Origin: Sulfitobacter sp. W027
GTDB lineage: Bacteria > Pseudomonadota > Alphaproteobacteria > Rhodobacterales > Rhodobacteraceae
Assembly (NCBI RefSeq): GCF_025143985.1
Contig: NZ_CP083564.1
Span: 2,511,001 to 2,575,000 of the forward strand
Length of the DNA: 64,000 nucleotides
Direction: 5' to 3'
This document shows positions 10,011-18,618 of this stretch, piece by piece (within the stretch, counting starts at the first letter, position 1; each line of letters opens with the position of its first letter). The notes below the pieces were generated by a model, which saw only the letters and a list, made by a program, of their open reading frames with translations, was not told where the DNA came from and searched no databases. Made by a program: the position numbers and the translations under genes.

Positions 10011-11072
10011 TTATTCGCCTTGGTACTCAGGCTGCGATTCCAGACGCTCTTCGGTACTGTCGATGTAGATACGTACATCATCACCTTCGACGTTTTTCAG
10101 GATCTGCAGTTCATCAAAGGTCACGGCAACTGGCTTTTCACCCAGACCGAGGAAACCACCAACGTTAATCACGACACGGTCGATCTTGCCGTCGTCCCCG
10201 ATCAGCAGGGTGTCGATCTCACCGACGGTTTCGTCGTTGGCGCCGTATACATAGGAGCCTTCAAGGTCTTCGGCTGTCATCTGCTGGATCATTTCAGCTT
10301 CGGCAGCGGCATAGCCTTCACGCTCAACTTCGGGGCGCGGCAGCATTTCACGCTCAACGGTTTCGTCACCGGTGATGACTGTGGTGTTCTCACCTTCAAC
10401 GGCTTCTTCGGTCTCAGCTTCGGCATTCTCAGCCATCTGCTCAGCTTCTTGTGCCATTTCTTCGGATTCGGCCTCTACTTCGTTGGCCATTTCTTCGGTC
10501 TCGGCTTCGGTTTCTTGAGCCATTTCTTCGGTCTCAGTCTCTACCTCAGCAGCCGCTTCCTCAGTCTCGGTCTCAACTTCGTTGGCCATTTCCTCGGTTT
10601 CGGTCTCGGCTTCGTTCATTGCCGCGCCGTCCATGGCTTCGCCTTCTACCATCGGACGCTCGAATTCAGGTGCCTGTTCCAGCATCTCTTTCGAGGTGTT
10701 CACGACCAAGAAGCGCTCACCGTCTTCGTCAGCCAGAATTTTGATCTTGTCCATGGCAATGGAGACGTCACGCTCGCCCATACCAAGGAAGCCGCCAATG
10801 CCGAGGATCACGGCAGTCACGTCGCCATCTTGGGACACGATAATGTCGTTGATCTCACCGATGTCGTCCCATTCTTTTTCAGCATCTGCTGCGAGGGTCG
10901 CGTCGGCTTCGACTTCAGCTTCCGAGTTGTAGATCCGCATGCCGATCAGGTCGGATGCCAGGAAGTCTGTCTGCTCAACGGCGACGTTGCCAAAGCCTTC
11001 GGAATGCGCGTCAGCAAAGGCTGCGCCGGACATGGTCAGTACGATGGCCGTGGTGCTCAGAAAACGTTTCAT
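10011..11072 (-). CDS. Exported two-PRC-barrel protein with acidic 11-residue repeats
   Basis: 353 residues. Signal peptide at 1-20 (cleavage near FADA). Two PRC-barrel-like domains at about residues 37-125 and 268-345; each has the same GGFLG(M/L)GE turn. Between them, residues 156-224 form a Glu/Thr-rich linker with five near-exact 11-residue units (type ETETEEMANEV) and no Pro, so it should be a long acidic helix or coiled coil. AAGGAG precedes the ATG at 11072, which I prefer to an upstream ATG at 11138. PRC barrels occur in photosynthetic reaction-centre H subunits and RimM; in exported proteins the role is unknown. Confidence 0.8.
   Translation of the reverse strand: MKRFLSTTAIVLTMSGAAFADAHSEGFGNVAVEQTDFLASDLIGMRIYNSEAEVEADATLAADAEKEWDDIGEINDIIVSQDGDVTAVILGIGGFLGMGERDVSIAMDKIKILADEDGERFLVVNTSKEMLEQAPEFERPMVEGEAMDGAAMNEAETETEEMANEVETETEEAAAEVETETEEMAQETEAETEEMANEVEAESEEMAQEAEQMAENAEAETEEAVEGENTTVITGDETVEREMLPRPEVEREGYAAAEAEMIQQMTAEDLEGSYVYGANDETVGEIDTLLIGDDGKIDRVVINVGGFLGLGEKPVAVTFDELQILKNVEGDDVRIYIDSTEERLESQPEYQGE
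10443..10607 (-). repeat. Five tandem 33-bp repeats coding 11-residue acidic units
   Basis: Residues 156-210 of the PRC-barrel protein: ETETEEMANEV, ETETEEAAAEV, ETETEEMAQET, EAETEEMANEV, EAESEEMAQEA, with a degenerate continuation to about residue 228. The 11-residue period gives three helical turns, so the Met/Ala/Val positions form one stripe. Confidence 0.85.
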
Positions 11073-11195
11073 TGTAATACTCCTTCCAGATAGCGAGCGT
11101 TGTTCGCTCTTCTGGAACCACAACCCGGATGGCCTCATCCAGTTCCAAGGCGGCTGAAATAAATAGCTTTGACCACCCTACCCCAAACACGAGAA

Positions 11196-11214
11196 GGGCG
11201 GCCAATGGCCGCCC
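11196..11214 (-). terminator. GC hairpin after the small secreted-protein gene
   Basis: GGGCGGCC (11196-11203), loop AAT, GGCCGCCC (11207-11214). There is no clear T-tract on either strand, so it is a weak terminator or a transcript-end stabiliser. Confidence 0.4.
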
Positions 11215-11239
11215 GCGCTTTAACTATATAATAGTGTTG

Positions 11240-11566
11240 TCAGGCGTCATTGCCCTTTGCCGGCAGCCCTTCGGCCAATTCTTCAAATCCCTGCCCCGAC
11301 GCGACCAGACAGGTGATCCCATTGGTGCCGGTGACCGTGATCGTCCAACTGCCGGTCTGGTCAGAGGCAAAAACCTCAACCACAGCATAATCGCCGCCCA
11401 GCCCCATCGACTGCCGCGTTTCGCCATAGCCATCGGCCAGCCGCAGCACCACATGATCGCGCGGGGCGCAATTGCGGGGCGTCTGCGCCTCGGTCGTCGT
11501 GGCCAGCACGAGGGCCGACGCCGCGGTCAGGGCCGCAAGGTGAAGTATCTTCATTAGACGGGTCAT
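11240..11566 (-). CDS. Small secreted protein of unknown function
   Basis: 108 residues. The first about 28 are a Sec-type signal peptide (MKILHLAALTAASALVLATTTEAQ). The mature part is about 80 residues with two Cys (NCAP and TCLV) likely to pair in the periplasm, and beta-rich sequence (VVLRLADGYGE, WTITVTGTNG). I choose 11566 because AAGG lies upstream; 11554 is an alternative without a ribosome site. No family recognised. Confidence 0.65.
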   Translation of the reverse strand: MTRLMKILHLAALTAASALVLATTTEAQTPRNCAPRDHVVLRLADGYGETRQSMGLGGDYAVVEVFASDQTGSWTITVTGTNGITCLVASGQGFEELAEGLPAKGNDA

Positions 11567-11870
11567 AGCATCTGCCTTCGCGTCAAAAGGCGTGGCCCCT
11601 GAGGTTGGCCATGCGTTGTCTTTCGCACCGGCCCGCGGGCTGCCTTGGTTGAAATGACTGCACCTGCCTGTCGTGATCCTGCTGCAGATGCGATGCCAGT
11701 CAGACTGCGCCCTAGGCCTGAAGGAGTGGTTAACCCGCAGCCCGGAACAGCTACGCAACAGCGCTCGCTGCAATGCGGCATATTTTGCCTTGAAGTTTTT
11801 GCACAAAAATGCCCCTCTGTGCGCAACAATGTTAGGCGGCCCATGTGCCGCCCTGCCCGAGGAGCCCTAC
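11567..11870. other. Divergent intergenic region between the secreted-protein gene and mcl2
   Basis: 304 bp without a credible gene. It must hold promoters for both flanking genes. The plus-proximal third is AT-richer and holds TTTTGC (11793-11798) and the palindrome at 11806-11819; otherwise I see no structure. Confidence 0.6.
11806..11819. promoter_or_regulatory. Candidate operator upstream of mcl2
   Basis: TTTTTG and CAAAAA are perfect inverted arms around a CA centre, 52 bp before the mcl2 start and standing out in GC-rich DNA. It resembles TTTGCAAA-type sites reported for short-chain acyl-CoA regulators (PccR/RamB), but does not match them exactly. Confidence 0.4.
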
Positions 11871-12737
11871 ATGACCGCCACAACCCGCCCGCTGCGTTCC
11901 GTTCTCTACATCCCCGGTTCCAAGCCACGCGCCTTGGACAAAGCGCGCGGACTGGCCTGCGACGCGGTGATCTTTGACCTCGAAGACGCCGTTTCCTCCG
12001 AGGAGAAAGTCGCCGCACGTGAAACACTGGCTGAGGCGCTGGCCACAGGTGGCTACGGCGCGCGGATGCGGGTGGTGCGGATTAACGGGCTGGATACCGA
12101 ATGGGGGGCAGATGACGCCCGTGCCGCCGCTGCGATGAAACCTGATGCGATTCTGCTGCCCAAAGTCGGCTCCCCTGCAGATCTCGAAGCGCTGACAGAG
12201 ATTGTCGGCGACGTGCAACTCTGGGCGATGATGGAAACCCCCGGCGCGATGTTGAACGCCGTCGCCATCGCCGGACATCGCCAGTTGCAGGCTATGGTCA
12301 TGGGCACCAACGATCTGGCGAAAGACCTGCAAACCCGCTTCCGTCCCGATCGCCTGCCGCTGATCACCGGTCTTGGCCTCTGCCTGCTCGCGGCCAAGGC
12401 GCATGGCGTGGCGATCATCGACGGCGTGTATAATGCGTTCAAAGACGAGGATGGGCTGCGCGCCGAATGCGAACAGGGCCGCGACATGGGCTTTGATGGC
12501 AAGACCCTGATCCACCCCGCGCAGCTCGAGATCGCCAATGCGGCCTTCACCCCATCGGAGGACGAAGCCGAACTCGCCCGCCGCCAGATCGACGCTTATG
12601 AAGAGGCGCAGGCCGCTGGTCAGGGCGTGGCGGTCGTCGACGGAAAGATCGTGGAAAATCTCCATGTTGCCACCGCCCGCGAAACACTGGCAAAACTGGC
12701 GGCAATTGCAGCCATGAGCCCGGAGCCCTCGCCATGA
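11871..12737 (+). CDS. mcl2: (3S)-malyl-CoA thioesterase (Mcl2-like, citrate lyase beta family)
   Basis: Last step of the glyoxylate branch of the ethylmalonyl-CoA pathway: hydrolyses malyl-CoA to malate and CoA. 288 residues of the HpcH/HpaI/CitE barrel: RSVLYIPGSKPRAL at the N-terminus, DAVIFDLEDAV (Mg-binding Glu/Asp), ILLPKVGSPAD, WAMMETPGAM, MGTNDLAKDLQ and GKTLIHPAQLE. At this length, shorter than the malyl-CoA lyase Mcl1 (about 318), it fits the thioesterase Mcl2; CitE-like lyase activity cannot be excluded. GAGGAG precedes the ATG. It overlaps nnrU by ATGA and heads the mcl2-nnrU-DUF1737-mch operon. Confidence 0.82.
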   Translation: MTATTRPLRSVLYIPGSKPRALDKARGLACDAVIFDLEDAVSSEEKVAARETLAEALATGGYGARMRVVRINGLDTEWGADDARAAAAMKPDAILLPKVGSPADLEALTEIVGDVQLWAMMETPGAMLNAVAIAGHRQLQAMVMGTNDLAKDLQTRFRPDRLPLITGLGLCLLAAKAHGVAIIDGVYNAFKDEDGLRAECEQGRDMGFDGKTLIHPAQLEIANAAFTPSEDEAELARRQIDAYEEAQAAGQGVAVVDGKIVENLHVATARETLAKLAAIAAMSPEPSP

Positions 12738-13291
12738 CAATCCTTATCCTCGGTCTGATCCTTTGGATCGGTGCCCATCTTTTCAAACGCCTGATGCCCG
12801 CCCAACGGGCGCAGATGGGGACCGCGGGCCGAGGCGCGGTGGCCGCCGCACTGGTCGTGGCGCTGGCCCTCATCATCTGGGGCTACCGCGCGGCGGAGTT
12901 CATTCCGGTCTGGAACCCGCCGAGCTTCCTGACGCACCTTAACAACCTTCTGATGCTCATGGCCTTCTGGGTCTTCGGCTCAAGCGCCGCCAAGGGGGCC
13001 AAGGCCTGGCCCGCCTATAAAACCCGCCACCCGCAACTGCTGGCCGTGAAAATCTGGGCCACTGCGCACCTACTGGTGAACGGTGATCTCGCCTCCATCC
13101 TGCTCTTCGGCACCATGCTGGGCTGGGCGGTGAGCGAGGTGATCCTCATCAACCGGGCCGAGCCGGGCTGGACACCCCCGCCCCACGCAGGCCGCGCCAC
13201 CTATATCCGCCTCATCGTGATCTCCACGATCCTCTTTGTTCTCGTCGCCGGCATTCACACATGGCTCGGCGTTATCCCCTTTCCCAATTGA
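12734..13291 (+). CDS. NnrU family membrane protein
   Basis: 185 residues with about five membrane segments. The family stretch VKIWATAHLLVNGDLASILLFG is clear near residues 102-124. NnrU proteins were first noticed beside denitrification genes, but many, like this one, have no nitrogen-oxide context. Here it sits by ATGA overlap inside a carbon-assimilation operon, so a role linked to nitric oxide reduction is not supported by context. Confidence 0.85.
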   Translation: MTILILGLILWIGAHLFKRLMPAQRAQMGTAGRGAVAAALVVALALIIWGYRAAEFIPVWNPPSFLTHLNNLLMLMAFWVFGSSAAKGAKAWPAYKTRHPQLLAVKIWATAHLLVNGDLASILLFGTMLGWAVSEVILINRAEPGWTPPPHAGRATYIRLIVISTILFVLVAGIHTWLGVIPFPN

Positions 13292-13304
13292 TCCGGAGCC
13301 TCCC

Positions 13305-13508
13305 ATGAAAGTTTACCGCTTCCTCTCCGAAGAAGACACCTCCGCCTTTTGCCACAAGGTCACCGATGCGCTGAACAAGGGCTGGGAGCTTTACGGTACC
13401 CCGACCCAAACGTGGGACCACAAAGCCGGGGTCATGCGCTGCGGCCAAGCCGTGGTGAAGGACGCCCCCGGCACCTATTCGCCCGACATCAAACTGGGCG
13501 AGCAGTAA
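13305..13508 (+). CDS. DUF1737 small protein
   Basis: 67 residues: an alpha/beta unit (MKVYRFLSEEDTSAFCHKVTDALNKGWELYGTPTQTW) followed by a disordered acidic tail (APGTYSPDIKLGEQ). CGGAG precedes the ATG at 13305. Its stop overlaps the mch start by one base (TAATG). DUF1737 proteins are tiny and unassigned; the tight coupling to mch suggests shared expression. Confidence 0.8.
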   Translation: MKVYRFLSEEDTSAFCHKVTDALNKGWELYGTPTQTWDHKAGVMRCGQAVVKDAPGTYSPDIKLGEQ

Positions 13509-14539
13509 TGAGCAAGACCAACCGCGGCCGCTTTTTCGAGGATTACCGACTGGGCGAGGTGCTGCATCACGCGGTGCCCCGCACCGTCGGCGCGGGCGAA
13601 CGCGCACTCTATCATGCGCTATATCCCGCGCGTCACGCGCTCTATTCCGCCGATAGTTTCGCCCAGTCCTGCGGGCTGAAGGCCAGCCCGCTCGACGATA
13701 TGATCGCCTTTCACATCGTTTTTGGGAAAACCGTCCCCGATGTCTCGCTTAATGCCGTGGCAAACTTGGGCTATGCGCAGGGCCGCTGGCTGTTGCCCGT
13801 TTGGCCCGGAGACACACTGCGCGCCGAAAGCGAAGTGATCGGCCTTAAGCAGAACTCCAACGGCAAGACCGGCGTTGTCTGGGTCCGCACCACGGGGCTG
13901 AACCACAATGACGAAAGGGTGCTGGACTATGTCCGCTGGGTCATGGTCCGCAAAGGCAATCCCGACGCCCCGGCGCCCCAGACCACGGTCCCCGATCTGC
14001 CCGACGCCCTGACCGTGGATCAATTGCGCATCCCGCAGGGCCTCGATTTTACCAACTACGACTTCACCCTCGCCGGAGAGCCGCACCGCTGGGGCGACTA
14101 CGCCGTGGGGGAGAAGATCGACCACGTGGACGGCGTGACGATCGAAGAGGCCGAGCACATGATGGCCACCCGTCTGTGGCAGAACACGGCCAAGGTGCAT
14201 TTCGACACCTCCGCCCGCCCCGATGGCTCGCGGCTGATCTATGGCGGTCACGTCATCTCCATGGCGCGGGCGCTGTCGTTCAACGGGTTGGCCAATGCGC
14301 AGATGGTCGTGGGCCTCAACGGCGGGGCACATGCCAACCCCTGTCTGGCCGGTGATACCGTCCGCGCGTGGTCCGAAGTGCTCGACAAGGCCGAGACCTT
14401 TGCCCCCGGTATTGGGGCCATACGCTTGCGGCTAGTCGCCACCAAAGGCGGCGCACCGTTTGAACTGCGCGACGACGCGGGTAAATACCGCCCCGAGGTT
14501 TTGCTTGACCTCGATTACTGGGCGCTCATGCCGCGCTAA
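13508..14539 (+). CDS. mch: Mesaconyl-C1-CoA hydratase (beta-methylmalyl-CoA dehydratase)
   Basis: Hydrates mesaconyl-CoA to beta-methylmalyl-CoA, the step before cleavage to glyoxylate and propionyl-CoA. 343 residues built of two MaoC-like hotdog domains: the first about residues 8-150 ([19 protein letters not shown]), the second about 190-330 ([40 protein letters not shown]). This matches the length and layout of the Rhodobacter enzyme. It starts inside the DUF1737 stop codon. Last gene of the mcl2 operon; a weak hairpin at 14544-14569 follows. Confidence 0.9.
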   Translation: MSKTNRGRFFEDYRLGEVLHHAVPRTVGAGERALYHALYPARHALYSADSFAQSCGLKASPLDDMIAFHIVFGKTVPDVSLNAVANLGYAQGRWLLPVWPGDTLRAESEVIGLKQNSNGKTGVVWVRTTGLNHNDERVLDYVRWVMVRKGNPDAPAPQTTVPDLPDALTVDQLRIPQGLDFTNYDFTLAGEPHRWGDYAVGEKIDHVDGVTIEEAEHMMATRLWQNTAKVHFDTSARPDGSRLIYGGHVISMARALSFNGLANAQMVVGLNGGAHANPCLAGDTVRAWSEVLDKAETFAPGIGAIRLRLVATKGGAPFELRDDAGKYRPEVLLDLDYWALMPR

Positions 14540-14623
14540 ACCACTGGTCTGCCCTCTCGGGCAGGCCAGCTATCCCCCGCATTACAAGCAAAAATCAGCC
14601 GATTCGGACGTGTTGAGCGGATT

Positions 14624-14654
14624 TGTGATCACACGCATTTACCGTGTGATCACA
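14624..14654. promoter_or_regulatory. Double palindrome TGTGATCACA upstream of sucC
   Basis: TGTGATCACA at 14624-14633 and 14645-14654, centres 21 bp apart, both preceded or followed by TT/AA, 109-139 bp before the sucC start. The architecture is identical to the site at 8782-8812 upstream of sdhC, while the 11-bp spacer sequence differs, so the two sites were not simply copied with their surroundings. Confidence 0.75.
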
Positions 14655-14762
14655 AATGACATTTTTAGCTGGTCAAACCCAGCTTTCTCCGAAAAAACCC
14701 TTACAGGAACGAGAGTGAACCCCATACTACGGGGCAACTGGAACAGAAACGGGACCGTTTTC

Positions 14763-15956
14763 ATGAACATCCACGAATATCAGGCAAAAGCCCTCCTGCG
14801 CAGCTATGGCGCCCCTGTCTCCGAAGGCCGCGTTGTGCTGAAGGCAGAAGATGCCAAAAACGCAGCCGGCGAAATGGACGGGCCGCTTTGGGTTGTCAAA
14901 GCGCAGATCCACGCAGGTGGCCGCGGCAAAGGCAGCTTCAAAGAAGCCTCCGCTGGCGAAAAGGGCGGTGTGCGCCTTGCCAAATCCGTGGAAGAAGCCG
15001 CTGAAGAAGCCAAAAAGATGCTGGGCAAGACGCTGGTCACGCACCAGACCGGCCCCGCAGGCAAGCAGGTCAACCGCATCTACATCGAAGATGGTTCCGA
15101 CATTGAGCGTGAGCTGTACCTCGCCCTGCTGGTAGACCGCCAGACCAGCCGCATCTCCTTTGTCTGTTCCACCGAAGGCGGCATGGACATTGAAGAAGTC
15201 GCCGAAGCGACGCCTGAGAAAATCCTCAGCTTCTCCGTCGATCCGGCCACCGGCTACCAGCCCTACCACGGCCGCCGCGTTGCCTTTTCGCTGGGTCTTG
15301 AGGGCACCGCTGTCAAGCAGTGCGTCAAGCTGATGGGTCAACTCTACCAAGCCTTCATCGAGAAGGACATGGAGATGCTTGAGATCAACCCGCTAATCGT
15401 CATGCCCAGCAACGACCTGAAAGTGCTCGACGCGAAAGTTGGCTTCGACGGCAACGCCATGTACCGCCAGCCCGACATCGCCAACCTGCGCGACGAGACC
15501 GAGGAAGACTCCAAGGAACTCGAAGCATCCAAGTATGACCTGAACTACATCGCGCTCGACGGTGAGATCGGCTGCATGGTGAACGGCGCGGGTCTTGCCA
15601 TGGCGACGATGGACATCATCAAGCTCTACGGTGCCGAGCCTGCCAACTTCCTCGACGTAGGCGGTGGTGCCACCAAGGAAAAAGTCACCGAGGCCTTCAA
15701 GATCATCACCTCTGACGAGAACGTCAAAGGCATCCTCGTGAACATCTTCGGCGGCATCATGCGTTGTGACGTCATCGCCGAGGGCGTTGTCGCCGCGGTG
15801 AAAGAAGTCGGTCTGAAAGTGCCGCTGGTTGTCCGTCTCGAAGGCACCAACGTCGAAGAAGGCAAAGCGATCATCAACAACTCCGGTCTTGACGTCATCG
15901 CCGCCGACGACCTGAAAGATGGCGCGCAAAAGATCGTGAAAGCGGTCAAAGGCTAA
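14763..15956 (+). CDS. sucC: Succinyl-CoA synthetase beta subunit
   Basis: ADP-forming succinyl-CoA ligase subunit, 397 residues. ATP-grasp N-terminus [32 protein letters not shown] nucleotide-binding loop near residue 45, EINPLIV near 207, and the C-terminal CoA-ligase domain with NFLDVGGGA and [17 protein letters not shown]. The usual sucCD adjacency is broken: 1.66 kb with three other genes separates it from sucD. The ribosome site is weak (GGGACC). Promoter region contains the double palindrome and a small hairpin at 14667-14684. Confidence 0.97.
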   Translation: MNIHEYQAKALLRSYGAPVSEGRVVLKAEDAKNAAGEMDGPLWVVKAQIHAGGRGKGSFKEASAGEKGGVRLAKSVEEAAEEAKKMLGKTLVTHQTGPAGKQVNRIYIEDGSDIERELYLALLVDRQTSRISFVCSTEGGMDIEEVAEATPEKILSFSVDPATGYQPYHGRRVAFSLGLEGTAVKQCVKLMGQLYQAFIEKDMEMLEINPLIVMPSNDLKVLDAKVGFDGNAMYRQPDIANLRDETEEDSKELEASKYDLNYIALDGEIGCMVNGAGLAMATMDIIKLYGAEPANFLDVGGGATKEKVTEAFKIITSDENVKGILVNIFGGIMRCDVIAEGVVAAVKEVGLKVPLVVRLEGTNVEEGKAIINNSGLDVIAADDLKDGAQKIVKAVKG

Positions 15957-16091
15957 GCCCTTACCCGGCCATTCCTACAAGCCCCCGCGCCTGCGGGAGT
16001 GGCCGATACCACCGTTCTTGCCGCCCCGCTGCGGCAGGGGCAAATGCGACGAAACAGCGCCGCGCAAACCCAAGGATGCAACGAGGTCAGC

Positions 16092-16385
16092 ATGGATCAA
16101 TCTCCCAAATCCTCTCCCGTTCTCGCGGGTATTGCGCTATTGGGGGCCGGGCTTTTGATCCGGCAATGGCAACCTGATGCCCTGCGGCTGCCCGAGCCTG
16201 AGAACAGAAAACGCCTCGACCGGGGTCTGGCCCGCGCTGCGCGCAAATCGCGTGACGGCTTGGCGATGATCTTGCCGTCCAACCTCACCGGCTCCATTGG
16301 CCGGAGCCTGATGGTGATGGGCGCCGGTTTGTTGACCCTGCGCGCTCTCGATTTTCTCGCCGACGATAACGAGCGTCTTTTCTGA
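16092..16385 (+). CDS. Small membrane protein of unknown function (sucC-sucD insert, gene 1)
   Basis: 97 residues, two hydrophobic segments (about residues 9-23 and 71-86) around a basic, Arg-rich central loop (ENRKRLDRGLARAARKSRDG). I start at 16092, where GAGG lies 5-8 bp upstream; the frame is open further up to 15999. The stop overlaps the next ATG by one base (TGATG). No family recognised. Confidence 0.6.
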   Translation: MDQSPKSSPVLAGIALLGAGLLIRQWQPDALRLPEPENRKRLDRGLARAARKSRDGLAMILPSNLTGSIGRSLMVMGAGLLTLRALDFLADDNERLF

Positions 16386-16891
16386 TGTCGCTGATGCCAC
16401 CCCTCCTCCTGACCGGCCTTTTGGCCGCCCCCGCTTTTGGCGGACCAGAAGAGGTGGCGATCTCAAGCTTCAATGACTGGTGCTTCAAGGCTGGCCAGAC
16501 CGAGGCGCAAGCCCGCGCTAATATGACCGTCGATGATTCACCTTTCGCCCTCACCTTCTGGGACGACAGCCTAGAGCCACGCCCAAATGACGCCCCGCGC
16601 GGTGTAGAGCGGCGCTGCGAAGTGGCCTTTGATGGCGATCACACCACTGCGGCCATCACCGCCCTGCGCGCGCAAATGGCCACCCCGCCCGTTTTTGGCG
16701 ATGCGATCCCCCTGCCCGACACCCATAGCGCCGCCCCCGGCACCGCGTTGATCGAGGGGCGCGAATTGCTGCGCGGTCGCGTGGCCGTGGTGCATATTGG
16801 CACCCGCCAAGCGGAGGGCGCAACGCAGACCTTCATGGCTGTTGACCGGCTTTATGATGGGCTTGGTTTGACCGGAGAGGTGTCACAATGA
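16385..16891 (+). CDS. Periplasmic protein of unknown function (sucC-sucD insert, gene 2)
   Basis: 168 residues with an N-terminal signal peptide (LLLTGLLAAPAFG, cleavage near residue 20). The mature part has two Cys (DWCFKAGQ, RRCEVAF) suited to a disulfide, and alternates short beta-like segments. Starts in the stop codon of gene 1 and ends in an ATGA overlap with gene 3, so the three are translated together. No family recognised. Confidence 0.65.
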   Translation: MSLMPPLLLTGLLAAPAFGGPEEVAISSFNDWCFKAGQTEAQARANMTVDDSPFALTFWDDSLEPRPNDAPRGVERRCEVAFDGDHTTAAITALRAQMATPPVFGDAIPLPDTHSAAPGTALIEGRELLRGRVAVVHIGTRQAEGATQTFMAVDRLYDGLGLTGEVSQ

Positions 16892-17565
16892 CCGCCTCTC
16901 AACGCCAGGGCTGGACCCTTTTGCTGACGCTAGGGCTGGCGTTTGCCATGCAGATGTTCACCGTGAACACACTGCCCATCGCCACTCAGGAAACTTTGCT
17001 GGCGGAAGGTGGCTTTTACGAAAGCCTTTCCGTTGTGGGCTACCTGCTGTGCATTGCAGCGCTGATCTGGACGTTACGCGGCGCGGTTCTGCGGGTCTGG
17101 TACCTACCGCTGGTGCTGGCCGTCATGGCAGCACGCGAGCTCGACCTCGACAAATCGCTGTTCACCCGCGGCCTGTTCAAGGCCCGGCAATATACCGGCG
17201 CAGACGTACCACTGGGCGAACGACTGGTCGCGGCGCTGATCCTCGCGATGATCATCTGTGCAATCCTGCTGATGCTGTGGCGCCACGTCCGGCCTTTCCT
17301 TGCAGCCCTGTTTCAGGGGCGGGCATGGGCCGGGGCCGTGTTGCTCGGGATCGGTTTCACCGTGATTTACAAACTGCTCGACGGCATCGCCCGGAAACTC
17401 GCCCCCTTGGGGATCGAAATTTCTGCCGATGCCGAACGCACCGCCTTCGTCGTCGAGGAGATCGGGGAGCTTGGCATCCCGGTCATGTTCCTCGCCGCCA
17501 TCCTGCTGTGGCCCGGCAACCCGCCAACCACAGCGCATCCCACCAACCGGGCGCACCGCGTCTGA
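16888..17565 (+). CDS. Multi-pass membrane protein of unknown function (sucC-sucD insert, gene 3)
   Basis: 225 residues with about six membrane segments: roughly 9-27, 46-65, 69-85, 112-132, 145-162 and 196-210. Conserved-looking polar patch AARELDLDKSLFTRGLFKARQY in a loop, and ADAERTAFVVEEIGELGIPVMF near the C-terminus with several acidic residues next to a membrane segment. Short Pro/His-rich tail. No family recognised; sucD follows 52 bp later. Confidence 0.68.
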   Translation: MTASQRQGWTLLLTLGLAFAMQMFTVNTLPIATQETLLAEGGFYESLSVVGYLLCIAALIWTLRGAVLRVWYLPLVLAVMAARELDLDKSLFTRGLFKARQYTGADVPLGERLVAALILAMIICAILLMLWRHVRPFLAALFQGRAWAGAVLLGIGFTVIYKLLDGIARKLAPLGIEISADAERTAFVVEEIGELGIPVMFLAAILLWPGNPPTTAHPTNRAHRV

Positions 17566-17617
17566 CGCCCCCGGGGCCCGCCCCCGGGATTAAATATCAC
17601 CGACCAAGGAAGAAATC

Positions 17618-18505
17618 ATGGCCGTACTAGTCAACGAAAACACCAAAGTCATCTGTCAGGGTCTGACCGGCTCGCAGGGGACGTTCCACACCGAACAGGC
17701 CATCGCCTATGGCACCAAGATGGTTGGCGGCGTCACACCCGGCAAAGGCGGTCAGACGCATCTAAACCTGCCCGTGTTTAACTCCGTGCACGAAGCCAAG
17801 CATGTGACCGAGGCGAACGCCTCCGTGATCTACGTGCCGCCCCCCTTCGCCGCCGACTCGATCCTTGAGGCGATCGACGCCGAGATGGAGCTGATCGTCT
17901 GCATCACCGAAGGCATCCCGGTTCTGGACATGGCCCGCGTCGCCCGCGCGCTCGAAGGTTCCAAGTCGCGCCTCATCGGCCCAAACTGCCCCGGCGTTAT
18001 CACGCCTGACGCCTGCAAAATCGGCATCATGCCGGGCCACATCCACCGTCGCGGCTCGGTTGGCGTTGTATCGCGCTCGGGCACGCTTACCTATGAAGCG
18101 GTCAAGCAGACCACCGACATGGGCCTCGGCCAGTCTTCTGCTGTCGGCATCGGCGGCGACCCGATCAAAGGGACCGAGCATATCGACGTGCTGGAAATGT
18201 TCCTCGCCGACCCAGAAACACAGTCGATCATCATGATTGGCGAAATTGGCGGCTCCGCCGAAGAGGAAGCGGCACAGTTCTTGGCCGACGAAAAGAAGAA
18301 AGGCCGCTGGAAGCCGACCGCTGGTTTCATCGCGGGCCGGACGGCCCCTCCCGGCCGCCGTATGGGCCACGCAGGCGCGATTGTCGCCGGTGGCAAAGGC
18401 GACGCGGAGAGCAAGATCGAAGCGATGAAAGAAGCCGGTATCGTCGTGGCAGACAGCCCCGCGACACTGGGCGAAGCGGTCAAGGAAGCGATCGGCAAGG
18501 GTTAA
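17618..18505 (+). CDS. sucD: Succinyl-CoA synthetase alpha subunit
   Basis: Alpha subunit carrying the CoA site and phosphohistidine, 295 residues. [21 protein letters not shown] at the start; [19 protein letters not shown] near residue 124; [12 protein letters not shown]; and the active-site His in [11 protein letters not shown] near residue 249. AAGGAAG precedes the ATG. Pairs with SucC encoded 1.66 kb upstream. Confidence 0.97.
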   Translation: MAVLVNENTKVICQGLTGSQGTFHTEQAIAYGTKMVGGVTPGKGGQTHLNLPVFNSVHEAKHVTEANASVIYVPPPFAADSILEAIDAEMELIVCITEGIPVLDMARVARALEGSKSRLIGPNCPGVITPDACKIGIMPGHIHRRGSVGVVSRSGTLTYEAVKQTTDMGLGQSSAVGIGGDPIKGTEHIDVLEMFLADPETQSIIMIGEIGGSAEEEAAQFLADEKKKGRWKPTAGFIAGRTAPPGRRMGHAGAIVAGGKGDAESKIEAMKEAGIVVADSPATLGEAVKEAIGKG

Positions 18506-18544
18506 CCCCTTCGGGCTGGCCCTGCGGCCGCCCCATTGAAAATG

Positions 18545-18569
18545 ACCGCGGAGGGCTACCCTCCGCGGT
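18545..18569. terminator. Perfect stem-loop after sucD
   Basis: ACCGCGGAGGG (18545-18555), loop CTA, CCCTCCGCGGT (18559-18569), 11 bp without mismatch. There is no T-tract, so it may end or stabilise the upstream transcript, not act as a classical terminator. Confidence 0.45.
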
Positions 18570-18618
18570 ACGAGACCAAAACGACCACCCGGCGGCGCCG
18601 ATAGCGAAGGAGGGCACA

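Noticed and set aside
14544..14569. Terminator after mch
   Set aside because: The stem CTGG.CTGCCC/GGGCAG.CCAG is sound, but there is no T-tract and it contains a wobble, so I did not list it as a terminator.
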